Part shown: piece after piece, positions 9,693-19,287 of the stretch
Numbering within the stretch: the stretch's first letter is position 1
Layout of the letters: each line of letters opens with the position of its first letter
Source of the DNA: Amoebophrya sp. AT5.2
Lineage: Eukaryota; Sar; Dinophyceae; Syndiniales; Amoebophryaceae
Assembly: GCA_005223375.1 (NCBI GenBank)
Contig: RXOD01004463.1
Span: 1-21,909, forward strand
Direction of reading: 5' to 3'
DNA: 21,909 nucleotides
Made by a program: the position numbers and the translations under genes
The notes under the pieces: model-generated
Told to the model about the DNA's origin: nothing
Databases searched by the model: none
What the model saw: only the letters and a program-made list of their open reading frames with translations

Positions 9693-10124
9693 ATGCGGCC
9701 GAATCCTCACTGCTACGCCTGCTATCCGAGCAGGCTTTCGGCTTCTTTTGTTCACTCTGTCCGTGAACAGTTCAGCGCGCGAGATTCTTTTAGTTCGCGC
9801 TCGCCCGCGAATAGAATATATGGGGATCGTAATTTGATTCTGAGCACATTTTTCATTTCCCGGAACCTGCTTCACAGAAGCGAGAAGAACTGGGTCAAAA
9901 CGTTGAACCTGTATCCGGCAACCGAGTATCTCGAGAATCCGATCCGCACCTGGGCCGACGAGTTTTACCATGAATCGAGGGACATTCCGAACGCGGTGGA
10001 GAAGATCTTCAACGATTTCAAAGTTGCGGAATCAACCGAAGGTGCCAGCGCAGGCGTTCTCCAATGGATGGCGACTGGACCGAGTAAGCTAGTAGGTGGC
10101 CTCGTGGGCGCTTTAATGCAATAG
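9693..10124 (+). CDS. Hypothetical ORF, 143 aa, just downstream of the nuclease-like gene
   Basis: Begins with an ATG 14 bp after the preceding stop codon. The first 50 residues look non-coding, being rich in Ser, Arg and Cys. From about residue 59 (RNLLHRSEKNWVKTLNLYP, then TWADEFYHESRD) the composition becomes protein-like, and it ends in a Gly/Leu/Val-rich tail (LVGGLVGALMQ). I recognise no family. It could be a separate small gene, or a 3' exon of the nuclease-like gene used when the stop at 9676-9678 is spliced out; several AG acceptors (about 9733, 9770 and 9792) precede the convincing part. A short hairpin, TGTTCAC/GTGAACA (9749-9755 and 9763-9769), lies at its start. Confidence 0.35.
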   Translation: MRPNPHCYACYPSRLSASFVHSVREQFSARDSFSSRSPANRIYGDRNLILSTFFISRNLLHRSEKNWVKTLNLYPATEYLENPIRTWADEFYHESRDIPNAVEKIFNDFKVAESTEGASAGVLQWMATGPSKLVGGLVGALMQ

Positions 10125-10508
10125 GAACAAGCTGCGCGCTGCCGGATGACTCTGGAGGACCCGAGACCACGTCGGCGTCTGGGATTGGACCGACTCTGCG
10201 CGGCCGATCGCATGACTTTGAGTTGGGTGCGACGGGTCTAATGCATCAAGAAGGAATCAGCGAGATCTAGGGGAGCTACAAGCTGCGTTGGTGATTCATT
10301 TGCATTTACCAAAATTAACAGTTAAGGCATAGACATGGACGGCTGCTTGGCAGTTCTGATCAGTAGGGTACTTACATCACACAGCTCAAAAGGGGCACAA
10401 GAATGGGGACTGCAGTGGGGTCATAGATGATGCGCCACGTTACCAAATACAGAAAGATGCTGCCACTCTGGTGGCCATCCAGCTCTATCGAACGAGAATG
10501 CAAGATAG
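10125..10508. other. Convergent intergenic region, no gene seen
   Basis: About 380 bp between the 3' ends of the plus-strand ORF at 9693-10124 and the long minus-strand gene ending at 10509. It should contain both 3' untranslated regions. I see no ORF with coding character, no clear repeat and no polyadenylation consensus that I would defend. Confidence 0.4.
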
Positions 10509-13500
10509 TCAGAAAAATACGGAAGCTAGAGGAAAGACGAAGCTGCACGAAGTTCGCAGTGCTGAACCGCCCTGCATCGAGCTGGTGTACAGGCGTTGCG
10601 GACCTTTTCTGTTGTTTTTCTTCACGGCTTTCAAGTTGATGACAGATCCGTCTCGCAGCACAGCACCTGCTTTGGATTTGGGCTGAACTTTCGGCTTTGG
10701 CGCTGCCGCCTTGACGGCCTTTGGCTGGACTGGGGCGACAGGTGCTGCGGCCTGCGGAGCGAAGTCGGCGTCTGCGACATCCATCTCGGCGTCCTCCTGC
10801 TCGGGCACGGCGTGGTGCATCGGCGCTCTCAAGACGTCGTTCTTCTTCCGGTTACCTTGTACGGACTCGAGCTTCAGCCTGAAATCGCCGCAGCCCGTCT
10901 TTTGAATCTGATGCGCGAGAACGAAGCTCTTGCCGAACGCCGCGGAGATGCGGGCGTCCGCCATCACGTACAGCGGATAGATCGCTGTCGGGCTCGGGGT
11001 TTTTCCGAGCGGCACGGGGACGCAATACTGCCCGAGCAGGTAGCGGCCAGCGGAGGTGGTGCGCCGCTCGAATTTGTGCACTGTTGCTATCTTCTGCGCG
11101 CAGACACGACAACTTACTTGCCAGTGGAAATCATTCTGTACGTACCCCAGGAAGGTGCGGGCTTTGGCGGACGTTGCTCCTCGGTTCGCGTTAATCTCTC
11201 TGACGGCGCGCACGTACTCCGGGTTGTCGGTGATGCTGCCGAAGGAGCGGGTGGCTTGGTTGGTGAGGACTTCGTATTGCGACCGGGCGACGTGCATGTC
11301 CTTCACTATGCAGACGGAGACGAGAAGATCGCGGCACTGCGTGTAGAGTTGCCGGTCCACAACTTCCACCTCCAGGAACTCCGAGAGGGCCTCAACGACA
11401 AGGTCGTTGGGCAGACTCGGAACGGATGCCCGGAGGCTATCCATGAAAAGCACCCACGGCGCGCTGAGGTCGAACCGCAGCCGGCCGGAGCAGTACGAGA
11501 TGTTGTCGTATGTGGTTAACGCCGAGCAGTCAGCAGTGAAGCCAAATACTAGCTCTGGCTTGGGAGGAACTATCCCGACGCTGCGCGCTGCATCCGTCAA
11601 CAGCTTGAGCCCGCCGTACATGCCGCGGTTGATCTCCAGCACAAACGCAAAAACATCTTGCCAGTCGTCGTAGTGGACGAGGTATCCTTTTTTCTTCAGC
11701 CAGTCCTTGTGCCGGGTGAGCCTGTCGACGAACTCGCCGAGCCTTCGACGGACTCGTCGCTGCTTTCGGTTCCTGCTCGACCCATCCTTCGCCTTCGCGA
11801 GCAACATGGTTGCGATTTCGAACCCGGGAATGTGGTACGTCTGTGCGGACGCTTCAATTGGGCCGGCCGAGTCGAGGCATATCTTGCGCGCGGGACCTCG
11901 GATAAGCCGCTCCACCTCGTCGGAGATAGTCTTCTTGTTCTGCACGCTCTCCATGCGCTTGTACTCGTCGATCATGTCCTGCCTCTGTCGGAAGCGTTTC
12001 TCGTCCAGCTGCTCTCTAAACCCCGCCGGATCCTTCGCGGGGATCGTGGACGATTGGATGACCTTCCGCAAGTCTTCCACTCCAGCCCTGACACTTGTGT
12101 CGGCTTTGGGGACGAACGACGGAAAGACCGGAAAGTGCGTGCTTCGCTCCTGCCAGTCAAGGTGGCGCGTTGCCTGCAGACGAAACTGCCCGTCGACACG
12201 GCGGTGCGTTTTTTCTGCAGTAGTCGCGAACCGCCAGGGCGTCTCGCCATCCAGGTCAGATGTGCAGCCGCAAATCAACCCACGGGTGATAGACTCGCGC
12301 GCGTTTTTCTCACCAACCTCCCCTTGGCTCAAGTAGTAACGAAACTGCTCAGCCTCCGGGGACAAGTCGCGATCGAGCTCGGTACTCAGATTCAGCAGCA
12401 TCTGCTTGATGTGCTCGTCCGGCGGCAGCCCCTTTCGCCAGAAGTACGTGCTCCACACATTGAACGCGGGGTCGAAACGCTCGTAGATGTAAAACCGCAG
12501 CAGCAAGCGCTGGTAGTGGATCACCTCAAGCGTTTGTTCGTGGGAGGCGCAGAGGCAGCTGCTGTCCCCCATCCACATTTTCATGACGTCCGGCAGCATC
12601 TTCGAAGTGGCAAGGAGAACCGCAGGCAAGTCGGCCTTGTCAGCAGCAAATAAGGCCGGGTACAACTGCTCCACTTCTGCCAAATTCTTCTCCGAGAACG
12701 CCCGCGGATTTTGCTGCGTCCCATGCGTCTTCTGGAGATGTAGTAGGTGGAAGAGCATCGGCTTCCGGTGCAGTCGATTGAAGTGGGCCACCTCGTCCTC
12801 GGGGATGGCGAGGATCCTGGTCTCGCAGAGCTTGACTTTTTGCTCGGCGTTCATCTTCTCCTGGCTAATCGTTTCCGACTCGCCTTCAGCGGGAACGGCA
12901 GCAGCAGCGTCTTCGCGTTGAGATTCCTTTCGCTCCTGCTCCAGGACGTTGGGCCCATCATCGACGCCGACTTCGTCTGCAACGGGGAACAGCGTGTCGA
13001 TGTCGACGTTCTCTTCGTTTTCGCGGCTTACTCCGTCTTCGGCTTGGGCGAGAAGGGCGTCATCGGCCGGATCCACGCAAAGCAGTCCCTCCATCCCTGC
13101 CGCGCGAGACTTGGCCAGGAGCTTCATTTCGTTCAGGATAATAAGCGTCGCGCCACTGCATTCGGCCGACCACAGGCCGACCATCTGAATGCCGAGCCAC
13201 CGGGTACGTACGACGGAAACGACTCCGCGGTCTGATTTGATCGTGGGTGATACATTGTGCGAGGGCGTGCCATCCACCTGCACAGGTCAGGAAGAGGCGA
13301 GCTATTGCTATCTAAAGCACGACCCAACTGCAACGCGGCGCCATGAGATTGAGAGAGCAGCCAGCCGAGGGCCGCTAGCCAGCGCCTCGCCGCCACTTCC
13401 GCGAAGGAAGTTCTAGGCCTCAGCGGGCCCATAGACGTGCCGCACCGACGTGAAAACCGTGGGAGAAAGCGAGCAGCCACGCGCGGCCAAGATCACCCTG

Positions 13501-15631
13501 TGAGCGACTCCTAGACCACGAGCATGAGCACAACCAAGTCCAGAAGCTTCCCGGAGCTTCTGGACCAGCTCGCGCCAGATTTGTGCTCAAGCTTTTGGCC
13601 ATCCGTCGGGTCCAAAAGCACAAATGATAACATGCTTCACACGCCTAGGATCCACTTTTTTGGCTCCGAAACACACTAGGTATACGAAAACGATAACATG
13701 CTTCCTGCGCAGCTTTCTGAAGCTAAACGCGATAGGTATGAAACTGTTGAGGAGGTCGCCATTTGGTCCCCAGGAGGACCACAAACGGAGCACAAGCTTT
13801 CGGCGATGCTTCTGGTGGCTGCTCCACCCAGAAGCTTCAGGGTGGTTGTGCTCCTCGTGGTGGTCCTCGTGGTGCTCGTGGTGGTCCTTGTGCGCGTGGT
13901 TTCGGGGCCTTGCAGCAGGACGCGCACCCGAGGTAGCCAGAAGAAGAGAAGAAGCAGAGGTAGGAATAATACCTTCATCGAACGCTTCCGCCAGTGTCAA
14001 CCCCGTCTCGCGTTCCGTCCGTGCGGCATGCTCCGGTCGATAATCTGGATCCGCGGCGATCTTCTTTCTGATCGAGTCCACGGCAAGGTTGAACGCGCCG
14101 CGCAAGCTCTCTTTCGAAGCGACGCCGCCGGTCAAAATCCGCAGCGACGAGCAAAGATCCTTGAACTTTTTGTTTCCCCCCGAGATGTTGCTCAGCCGAT
14201 GGTGGAAGCCGATACGCGGGACACCTTTGAAAGTGCGGCAGAGGGCATGTATTGCTCGTTGTTCGGAAGCCTCCTGATCAGCATCGAAGAACCACTCATC
14301 ATGCAAGCCGGGGCCCGCCGCTTTGTTTCTCGCCAGCGACAGAGCGTACTCGTCGCCGAGGTGGTCCAGCATCATCTGCAGAATTTCGTCCATGCGGTTC
14401 GCGGCAGCCATGTGGGTCACTTTTCCATTGTTGTGCCAAAGCTCCTGCTGCAGGACGAGTGGAGCACAGATGCGCTCCGTCTTTCCGAGGATGTCCGCGC
14501 ACCCAACCAGCATGCACATCTGGGAAAATTTTCAAGGTTGATGGATCCAGTTCAGAAATGCAGTTCGGAGCAGAAGCCAACTCGAGTCACATGCTCACCA
14601 CCTGGCCTGGATAACAATCACGCAAGAGCCCACCTGATGCGCCATCTTCTTTGATTTGCCCTTGACCGATCCGTCGAACTGGAGGTTGCCGCGCTGCATC
14701 CAATACATCTTCTGGCCGGCGGAATCGTTGGGGTACTGTATCGCCGGGCTCTTCAAAATCTTCTTGTTGACAAAGAACTCGATGCGGGCGCGGCGATCCA
14801 GGATCGTGCCCTGGTTTTTGGGGATTCAAAGACTGAGGCGCCACGCAGGCATCGGAGAACGCTGGCTACACTGGACACGGTCGAAGACGACTGGGGAATA
14901 GTACTGCATTTCGATGAGCTACCAAGCACTGAAGGCCGAGCTAGCTGATCCACGTGCTACTTACCAGCAGCTGATAGTCAGACGGCCCGCATCCGGATCC
15001 AGCCAGCCTGTCGAGCGCGTTTATGATGTCCACGTGGCGGGCTTTGATTTTCAAATCGGACGGCCAGACGTGGGCTCTTTGGTGGAAGCGCATGAAGACG
15101 CTGTCGAGGGCGGCAGACATGTCTGGAATGTCGGCCAATAGCAACAGCATGACAATCTGTCGAAAAGGGCAGGAGCGGTTGGCTCTGTGCTTGAAAATGA
15201 ATACTGAGGCGATGCCGTTATGCAAACGTGGCACAGCTGGCAGGCCTTACGGCGAGCTCTGCGGAGATTCGTCGTCAGAGATATATCGCACCGAGTCAAA
15301 CGTAGAGGATCTGCAATACTGCAACACATCGACCACAAAATAGAAAGCTGCAACTCGAGCACAGATCTTGCACCAGCATAAGTACTGCTTCCTCGCCGAA
15401 ATTGTCGGTGGCGACTCCCTTCGTCATACAAAGGCGGTCTTCTTCTTTCATGATGTAGTTGCCATCCGCGTCCTTTGGAGCGCCTATGTACTCGGCCCGC
15501 TTCCGCTGCCAGATGGCACAGTAGGTCCGCGACCAATTGATGGAGCGGTCGCGGTCCAGGAACCGCCGGAGGTGTAGCTTCCCCTGAGCGAGGTAATTCT
15601 GGCACTGTTTGTGGCTCGTTTTGCCGCTCAT
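10509..15631 (-). CDS. Five-exon gene for an unrecognised large protein (about 1294 aa)
   Basis: Model on the minus strand: 15631-15386, 15156-14965, 14810-14634, 14519-13973 and 13231-10509. Introns are 229, 154, 114 and 741 nt, all GT-AG. The phases agree at every junction (0, 0, 0, 1) and the summed length is 3885 nt, a whole number of codons. The start ATG at 15631 lies five bases after TTCCCAG, a likely splice acceptor. I do not recognise the protein. The first exon is rich in basic and aromatic residues (KLHLRRFLDRDRSINW). The second is helical (IVMLLLLADIPDMSAALDSV). The fourth includes GFHHRLSNISGGNKKFKDL. The last is mainly ordered, with a Glu-rich acidic segment near its start, a C-x2-C pair (SCRVCAQK) near 11090, and a basic Ala/Pro/Lys tail (KAAAPKPKVQPKSK). 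The fourth intron is the least certain: an acceptor at 13278 (GTGCAG) is an alternative, and exons 1-4 and exon 5 might be two genes. Confidence 0.6.
13515..13861. repeat. Nested inverted-repeat (MITE-like) element inside an intron
   Basis: The outer arms are ACCACGAG+CAT+GAGCACAACCA (13515-13536) and TGGTTGTGCTC+CTCGTGGT (13843-13861), 19 matching bases with one 3-nt insertion. Inside are a perfect 11-bp hairpin, GTCCAGAAGCT/AGCTTCTGGAC (13538-13548 and 13555-13565), and another stem, GCTTTTGG/CCAAAAGC (13591-13598 and 13612-13619). CCAGAAGCTTC occurs at both ends (13540-13550 and 13829-13839). It sits in the proposed 741-nt fourth intron of the five-exon gene. It codes for no protein I recognise; one frame reads His/Glu-rich only because of a simple CTCGTGGTG-type repeat at its right end. 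Confidence 0.6.
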
Positions 15632-16499
15632 CCTTTCTGGGAACCTAGGAGAAGACGTCGTAAAGACTATCTGCGTTAGAGTAGCCTGTCGAAAACGTGG
15701 CCGATCGTAGACGCGGCCCAGTCTCAAGCAACTATATTGTAATGCGATCGAGCGACACGAGCGCGAACGATCCCTCCAGTGATCCCTCCGCGTCTCAAGA
15801 GCTCTCCGGTCGATGATTTTGAACACGGCAGCAGGCGGACAGCACGCAGGTGGGCAAATGCGAACGGAATCAGTCAGCGGCGAGGAGGGTGAAACAAGAA
15901 AGCGTCGTGGTCTTTTTGGTGTTGCATTGCGATCAACCATAATCGACTGCAGGGCTGCGCGCGCTGCGGCCGGGACCTCAAAACTGTGTACATAACGTTT
16001 TTCGCAGCCTATTGCTTCGTTAACTTCTTGCATTTCCATACGCTGTCAGTGGCATTACATAATCGAGCTGCAGCCCTGGTATAATTACATCGCAAACATT
16101 AGTTCTTGGCGGCAAATCTCCGCGCCTGCTCGTTGCGTTCTGTAGAATCGACCCCAGAGCAGCTTGCTGCTGCTTACGTGGGCCCAGTGTCTCAAATCTA
16201 GTCTCAGTGTCGCTTTGGAAGTTCGTGGCGTATTTCCCTGGCGCCGTCTAGTACTTTGTATTTCGTCTGGCTTTATTTTGTGTTTCAACTTAGTGCGTTG
16301 GTGCTAGTCAAAGTGTGCGCTGCTGTCGCTGGAATCGTGCCTATCCTTGGTTGTCCGTAGATCGTGTTGCCTGATAATTCTAGAGAAGTGAGTCATCGTC
16401 TTGCGGCAGGTAAAGCAGAGCGCCCCCGCATTCAGCAATGCAGCGGGCCAGCATCTTCGCGTAAGAATAGTCTCGTTGTCGATCTATCTAGAAAATGAA
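15632..16499 (-). other. Spacer between the five-exon gene and the acidic-protein gene
   Basis: About 870 bp, the longest gene-free stretch in the minus-strand array. Open frames here are short, Arg/Ser/Cys-rich and without conserved pattern. On the minus strand an AATAAA (complement of the TTTATT near 16270) lies about 230 nt downstream of the stop at 16500. The likely acceptor of the next gene, TTCCCAG, ends about 15637. Confidence 0.4.
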
Positions 16500-17597
16500 T
16501 CACACTACCCCCAACGCCTTCTTCTCCTCCTCCGTCATGCCGGCGTACGGATCGGCGGCCGGAGCGTCCTCTCCCTTCTCCTCGGCCGCACCCTGTGCGG
16601 CCTGGCTCTCACTCACCATGGTGTTGCCGCCGACCTCCTCCTCGCCCGCACGTGCCGGCTCCGTTGGTCCCTCATCCACCACATCAAGGTCGGAGAAAAC
16701 GTCCTCAGCCTTTTCGTCCGGACCCAGCTCGCCCTCCGTCGCAGCTTGGTCCTGCTGCTGGTCCGCCATGTGCACGTCCGCCACCTCTTTCTTCAGAGCC
16801 GGATCGGCGTCGAGCTGCTGTTTGATCTCCTCGCTGATTTCCTGCGAGTCCATCACGTCCGCGTCCTGCGCCTCCATCTCCTCCTCGAAGAATTGCTCCA
16901 GCTCGTCGTCTTCTTTTTTCTGCTTCCGGGTGGCCTCGCGCTTCCTCGCGGCGATCTGGCGAGGGGTGAGCTCGGGTTGCATGGTGGCGCCGGAGTTTGC
17001 CATAGAAGCGGCGGCGACCTGCTGCGGATCCATCTTGCTAGAGACGGTGATGACGGTGGGCTTCTTCTCTTTCTTCGCGGTCGGTCCGGGCAAAGCGATG
17101 GTCGAGGAGGACGTCGGAGTGTTGGTGCCAGCGTTGCTTTCCTGCCACTTCGCGATCTTGGCCTTGTGAGCCGCGACCAAAGCCGCCAGGTCCGAAGGGT
17201 CCACGTTCCCGTCCGACCACAGCTCGATCATCTCCACCAGCGGTTTCGGCTTGATCATGTTTCCGGTTTTCGGAGCCGTCGCGGGCGGTTTCATGGTCAG
17301 CCCGGTTTTCAAGGTGGCCACTTTATTCTGACCACCCGGCTGCGGCTTCTCGGAGAAGGTAGTCGTGCCCGTGGCCGAATCGGTGTTCACGAACAGAGAC
17401 GTTCCGGAAGCCAGCATGCGGGTTTGCGAATCGGTCCGCGGCGCCGGATCATGGTTGCGCTTCGCCGTGCGGGACCGGTCGGCCACGTTGGTGTTCTCCG
17501 AATGGGACCGGTTCGCCGGCGAGGCCGGGCGGCGCGGGGCCGCGGCGCGGCGAGAGGAAGAGGCAGCAGTGTAGGTTTCGTTGGCCGCGTCGTTCAT
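16500..17597 (-). CDS. Acidic, low-complexity hypothetical protein (365 aa)
   Basis: No family recognised. I start at the ATG at 17597 (MNDAANETY). The frame is open further upstream but has no ATG there, and a strong acceptor (CACTTCCAG, exon from 17621) lies 24 nt before this ATG. Residues 1-75 are basic and Ser/Arg/Ala-rich (SSSRRAAAPRRP). A short ordered block follows near 115-150 (KPLVEMIELWSDGNVDPSDLAALVAAHKA in part). Residues about 205-245 form a charged helix, probably a coiled coil (TPRQIAARKREATRKQKKEDD). The rest is strongly acidic, ending DPYAGMTEEEKKALGVV. The profile suggests a disordered nuclear or scaffold protein, which is a guess from composition. Alternative: a short upstream exon ending AAT|GTAAGC at about 17711 joins in frame but offers no ATG. 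Confidence 0.65.
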   Translation of the reverse strand: MNDAANETYTAASSSRRAAAPRRPASPANRSHSENTNVADRSRTAKRNHDPAPRTDSQTRMLASGTSLFVNTDSATGTTTFSEKPQPGGQNKVATLKTGLTMKPPATAPKTGNMIKPKPLVEMIELWSDGNVDPSDLAALVAAHKAKIAKWQESNAGTNTPTSSSTIALPGPTAKKEKKPTVITVSSKMDPQQVAAASMANSGATMQPELTPRQIAARKREATRKQKKEDDELEQFFEEEMEAQDADVMDSQEISEEIKQQLDADPALKKEVADVHMADQQQDQAATEGELGPDEKAEDVFSDLDVVDEGPTEPARAGEEEVGGNTMVSESQAAQGAAEEKGEDAPAADPYAGMTEEEKKALGVV

Positions 17598-17758
17598 CAG
17601 GGCCAAAGGCTCGGAAGGGCCCTGGAAGTGGTTAAGAAGAGATCGCCGAGAGCTCTGACGGCGACACAGGATATTAAGCAAGCACGCACGAGATTTTTAC
17701 TGGATGGCTTACATTGTAGTCGTGAACTGCGCTGGTGCATAAGTATCGCAGCGTAAAA
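17598..17758 (-). promoter_or_regulatory. Very short spacer with splice acceptor between two co-oriented genes
   Basis: Only 161 bp separate the stop codon of the three-exon gene (17759) from the ATG of the acidic-protein gene (17597). On the minus strand a pyrimidine-rich stretch, TCTCTTCTTAACCACTTCCAG, ends with AG at 17623-17622. This is what a trans-splicing acceptor before a downstream gene would look like. A GTAAGC at about 17710 could instead be the donor of an ordinary intron. Confidence 0.45.
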
Positions 17759-18615
17759 CTAGTTAGGGAGATCGGAGATTAATACTGGTTCCTCCTCTTT
17801 CTGTCCGATGTTCGTCTTGTTCGCGGTCAGCGCGCGCGCTCTCGCCAGCCATTCCTCATTCGGTGCTTCGACGTCCGCTGTGCTGTGGCCAATTTTCTGC
17901 GCCATGTCACGCAGGATGTAGTCGGCGTTGACGCACTGGCGCACGTACCGATTGACGGCGCCCTGGCAGGTCGCGGCCGTCACCTTCCTATCCTTCCCCT
18001 GCGGCGGCTGCAGTGTGGATTTGGGCGTATGATATAGAGGTGCTCGCGGGGATCGAAGGATACTGGTAACCAACTAGAAAGAATAAAGCACCTTGTAGTT
18101 CGACGGCATGCCGCACGCTTCCAGAAATTTCCTGCCGTCCTCACCGTCCTTGAAGATCGGCTCGAGGTCCTCGAAACTCCAGTTCGGCACGGCATCCTCG
18201 ACCCAAATGCAGTAGTCGCGGCCGTCCATCAAACCCCAATCTGCGTGGAAGAAATTGCTTGAGAACATTGCTTGATGTACGTCTCCGGAAGAGCAGAGCG
18301 GCTGCGGTCAACTACGTGAATCGGCATGGTGCATCAGAAGAGCTAGCTTTTATGAAGGGAATCGCAAGTGAACAGAACAGCAGAATTAGTACTGTCTTTT
18401 TTCCCCCCCGTGAAAGCGGCCTTGCTCGGGCCCTTCTTCGCCTCCTGCTGCTGCGCGGCCGCCAACGCGTCACGGGCTAGCTCCCGGCATTTCCCCGGGT
18501 GCAGCGCGGGCAGCCACTTGGTCATGAGGCTGTAGGCCTCGTTGGCGTAGCCCTCCTGCTTCGCCTTCTCGAGGCCGTTCCTCTTACGCGGAAACTCGTA
18601 GTGTTCCGACGCCAT
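17759..18615 (-). CDS. Three-exon hypothetical protein (203 aa)
   Basis: Model on the minus strand: 18615-18393, 18240-18092 and 17998-17759 (stop TAG). Introns are 152 nt (A|GTACTA ... CACGCAG|A) and 93 nt (AAG|GTGCTT ... CCGCAG|G), with phases 1 and 0 matching, and 612 nt in total. The start ATG (MASEHYEFPRKRNG) is real and sits in ACAATGG. I do not recognise the family. The product looks small, soluble and globular: an N-terminal helical region with LMTKWLPALHPGKCRELARD, a Lys/Ala linker, a central part rich in Trp, Asp and Glu (CIWVEDAVPNWSFEDLEP), and a helical C-terminal part with three cysteines (ATCQGAVNRYVRQCVNADY) ending LISDLPN. No signal peptide or membrane segment. The consistent composition and exact phase fit make a real gene likely. 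Confidence 0.65.
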
Positions 18616-19287
18616 TGTTTTTGGTTGTGGTGCAATGCGATCTATTTGACGCTAAGATGATGGAGCACTGTCCGAACTACCCCTTCTGCGAGACTGGTAG
18701 AAGATGGGAATTGAACGCGGCTGCTGGGATGCCTTTCAGTCGCGAAGTCTGAGGCTACGTTGCGACCTCAACTGGCAAAACACTCGCGAACGAGCCGGCC
18801 GTGTGAACATGCGAACAAACACCGAGGTCGAAAAAAATCGCTCGCCGTCTGTCCAACTTCGAGGTACTCGATATGCATTTCTCTGGCGAATCTTCTGAAC
18901 CGGAAAAACATTGCCCACGCGGCACGACATCAAAGTTCACACGCTCTTGGCATTCAGTGTTAAACCACTCACAACAGGAGTATTCGCAGAGGCCACACAG
19001 TCATGATCGATCCCGCAACTGCGATCGAACCCGAGCACCAGCACCACACCAGCACTACGCCATCCCCTGTTGTCTGGTCGAGTTCCGCAGCCGCAACCAC
19101 TGATCCACCTCGATCAGGGCTCTGGATGTCGGGTCCGTTGAGAGGTGGTGCCCGAGCCCTGCTGCGACCGATCCGACGCCTGACCCCCGCCGCTTCGCGT
19201 GCGCACCTGCCCCAGTCGTTCACCTCGCGCTCTCCTTCTTTGCTTTTTGAATGAATGAATGATGCACGATGCAGATGACGATGTTAA
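18616..19287. other. Intergenic region upstream of the 203-aa protein gene
   Basis: About 670 bp between the 3' end of the zinc-finger gene and the start of the three-exon gene, both on the minus strand. Short open frames are present on both strands, but none shows conserved motifs. A possible acceptor on the minus strand (CATCTTAG, about 18650) precedes the 18615 start. Three copies of GAAT occur at 19249-19260. Nothing else noted. Confidence 0.4.

Noticed and set aside
10596..12653. Long plus-strand frames of 307 and 331 codons (10596-11519 and 11658-12653)
   Set aside because: Antisense to the last exon of the five-exon gene, which has the more protein-like composition; no conserved pattern on the plus strand.
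13648..13672. TTTTTTGGCTC resembling the end of the dinoflagellate spliced leader
   Set aside because: Only about ten bases match, including a homopolymer; no donor GT or Sm-like site follows as in a spliced-leader RNA gene.
13587..13972. His/Glu-rich continuation of exon 4 (HKDHHEHHEDHHEEHN and beyond)
   Set aside because: It is translated from the simple repeat and inverted-repeat element after a good AG|GTATTA donor; best explained as intron.
16401..17756. 451-codon open frame on the plus strand
   Set aside because: It is the antisense of the acidic-protein gene. Its Leu/Arg/His-rich composition is what the complement of Glu/Ala/Ser-rich coding sequence gives, and no motif is present.
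18695..18720. Possible tRNA T-arm (GTTCAATTCCC on the minus strand)
   Set aside because: The flanking bases do not form T, acceptor or anticodon stems, so no cloverleaf can be drawn.
19249..19262. GAAT tandem repeat
   Set aside because: Only about three copies of a four-base unit; too short to mean anything by itself.
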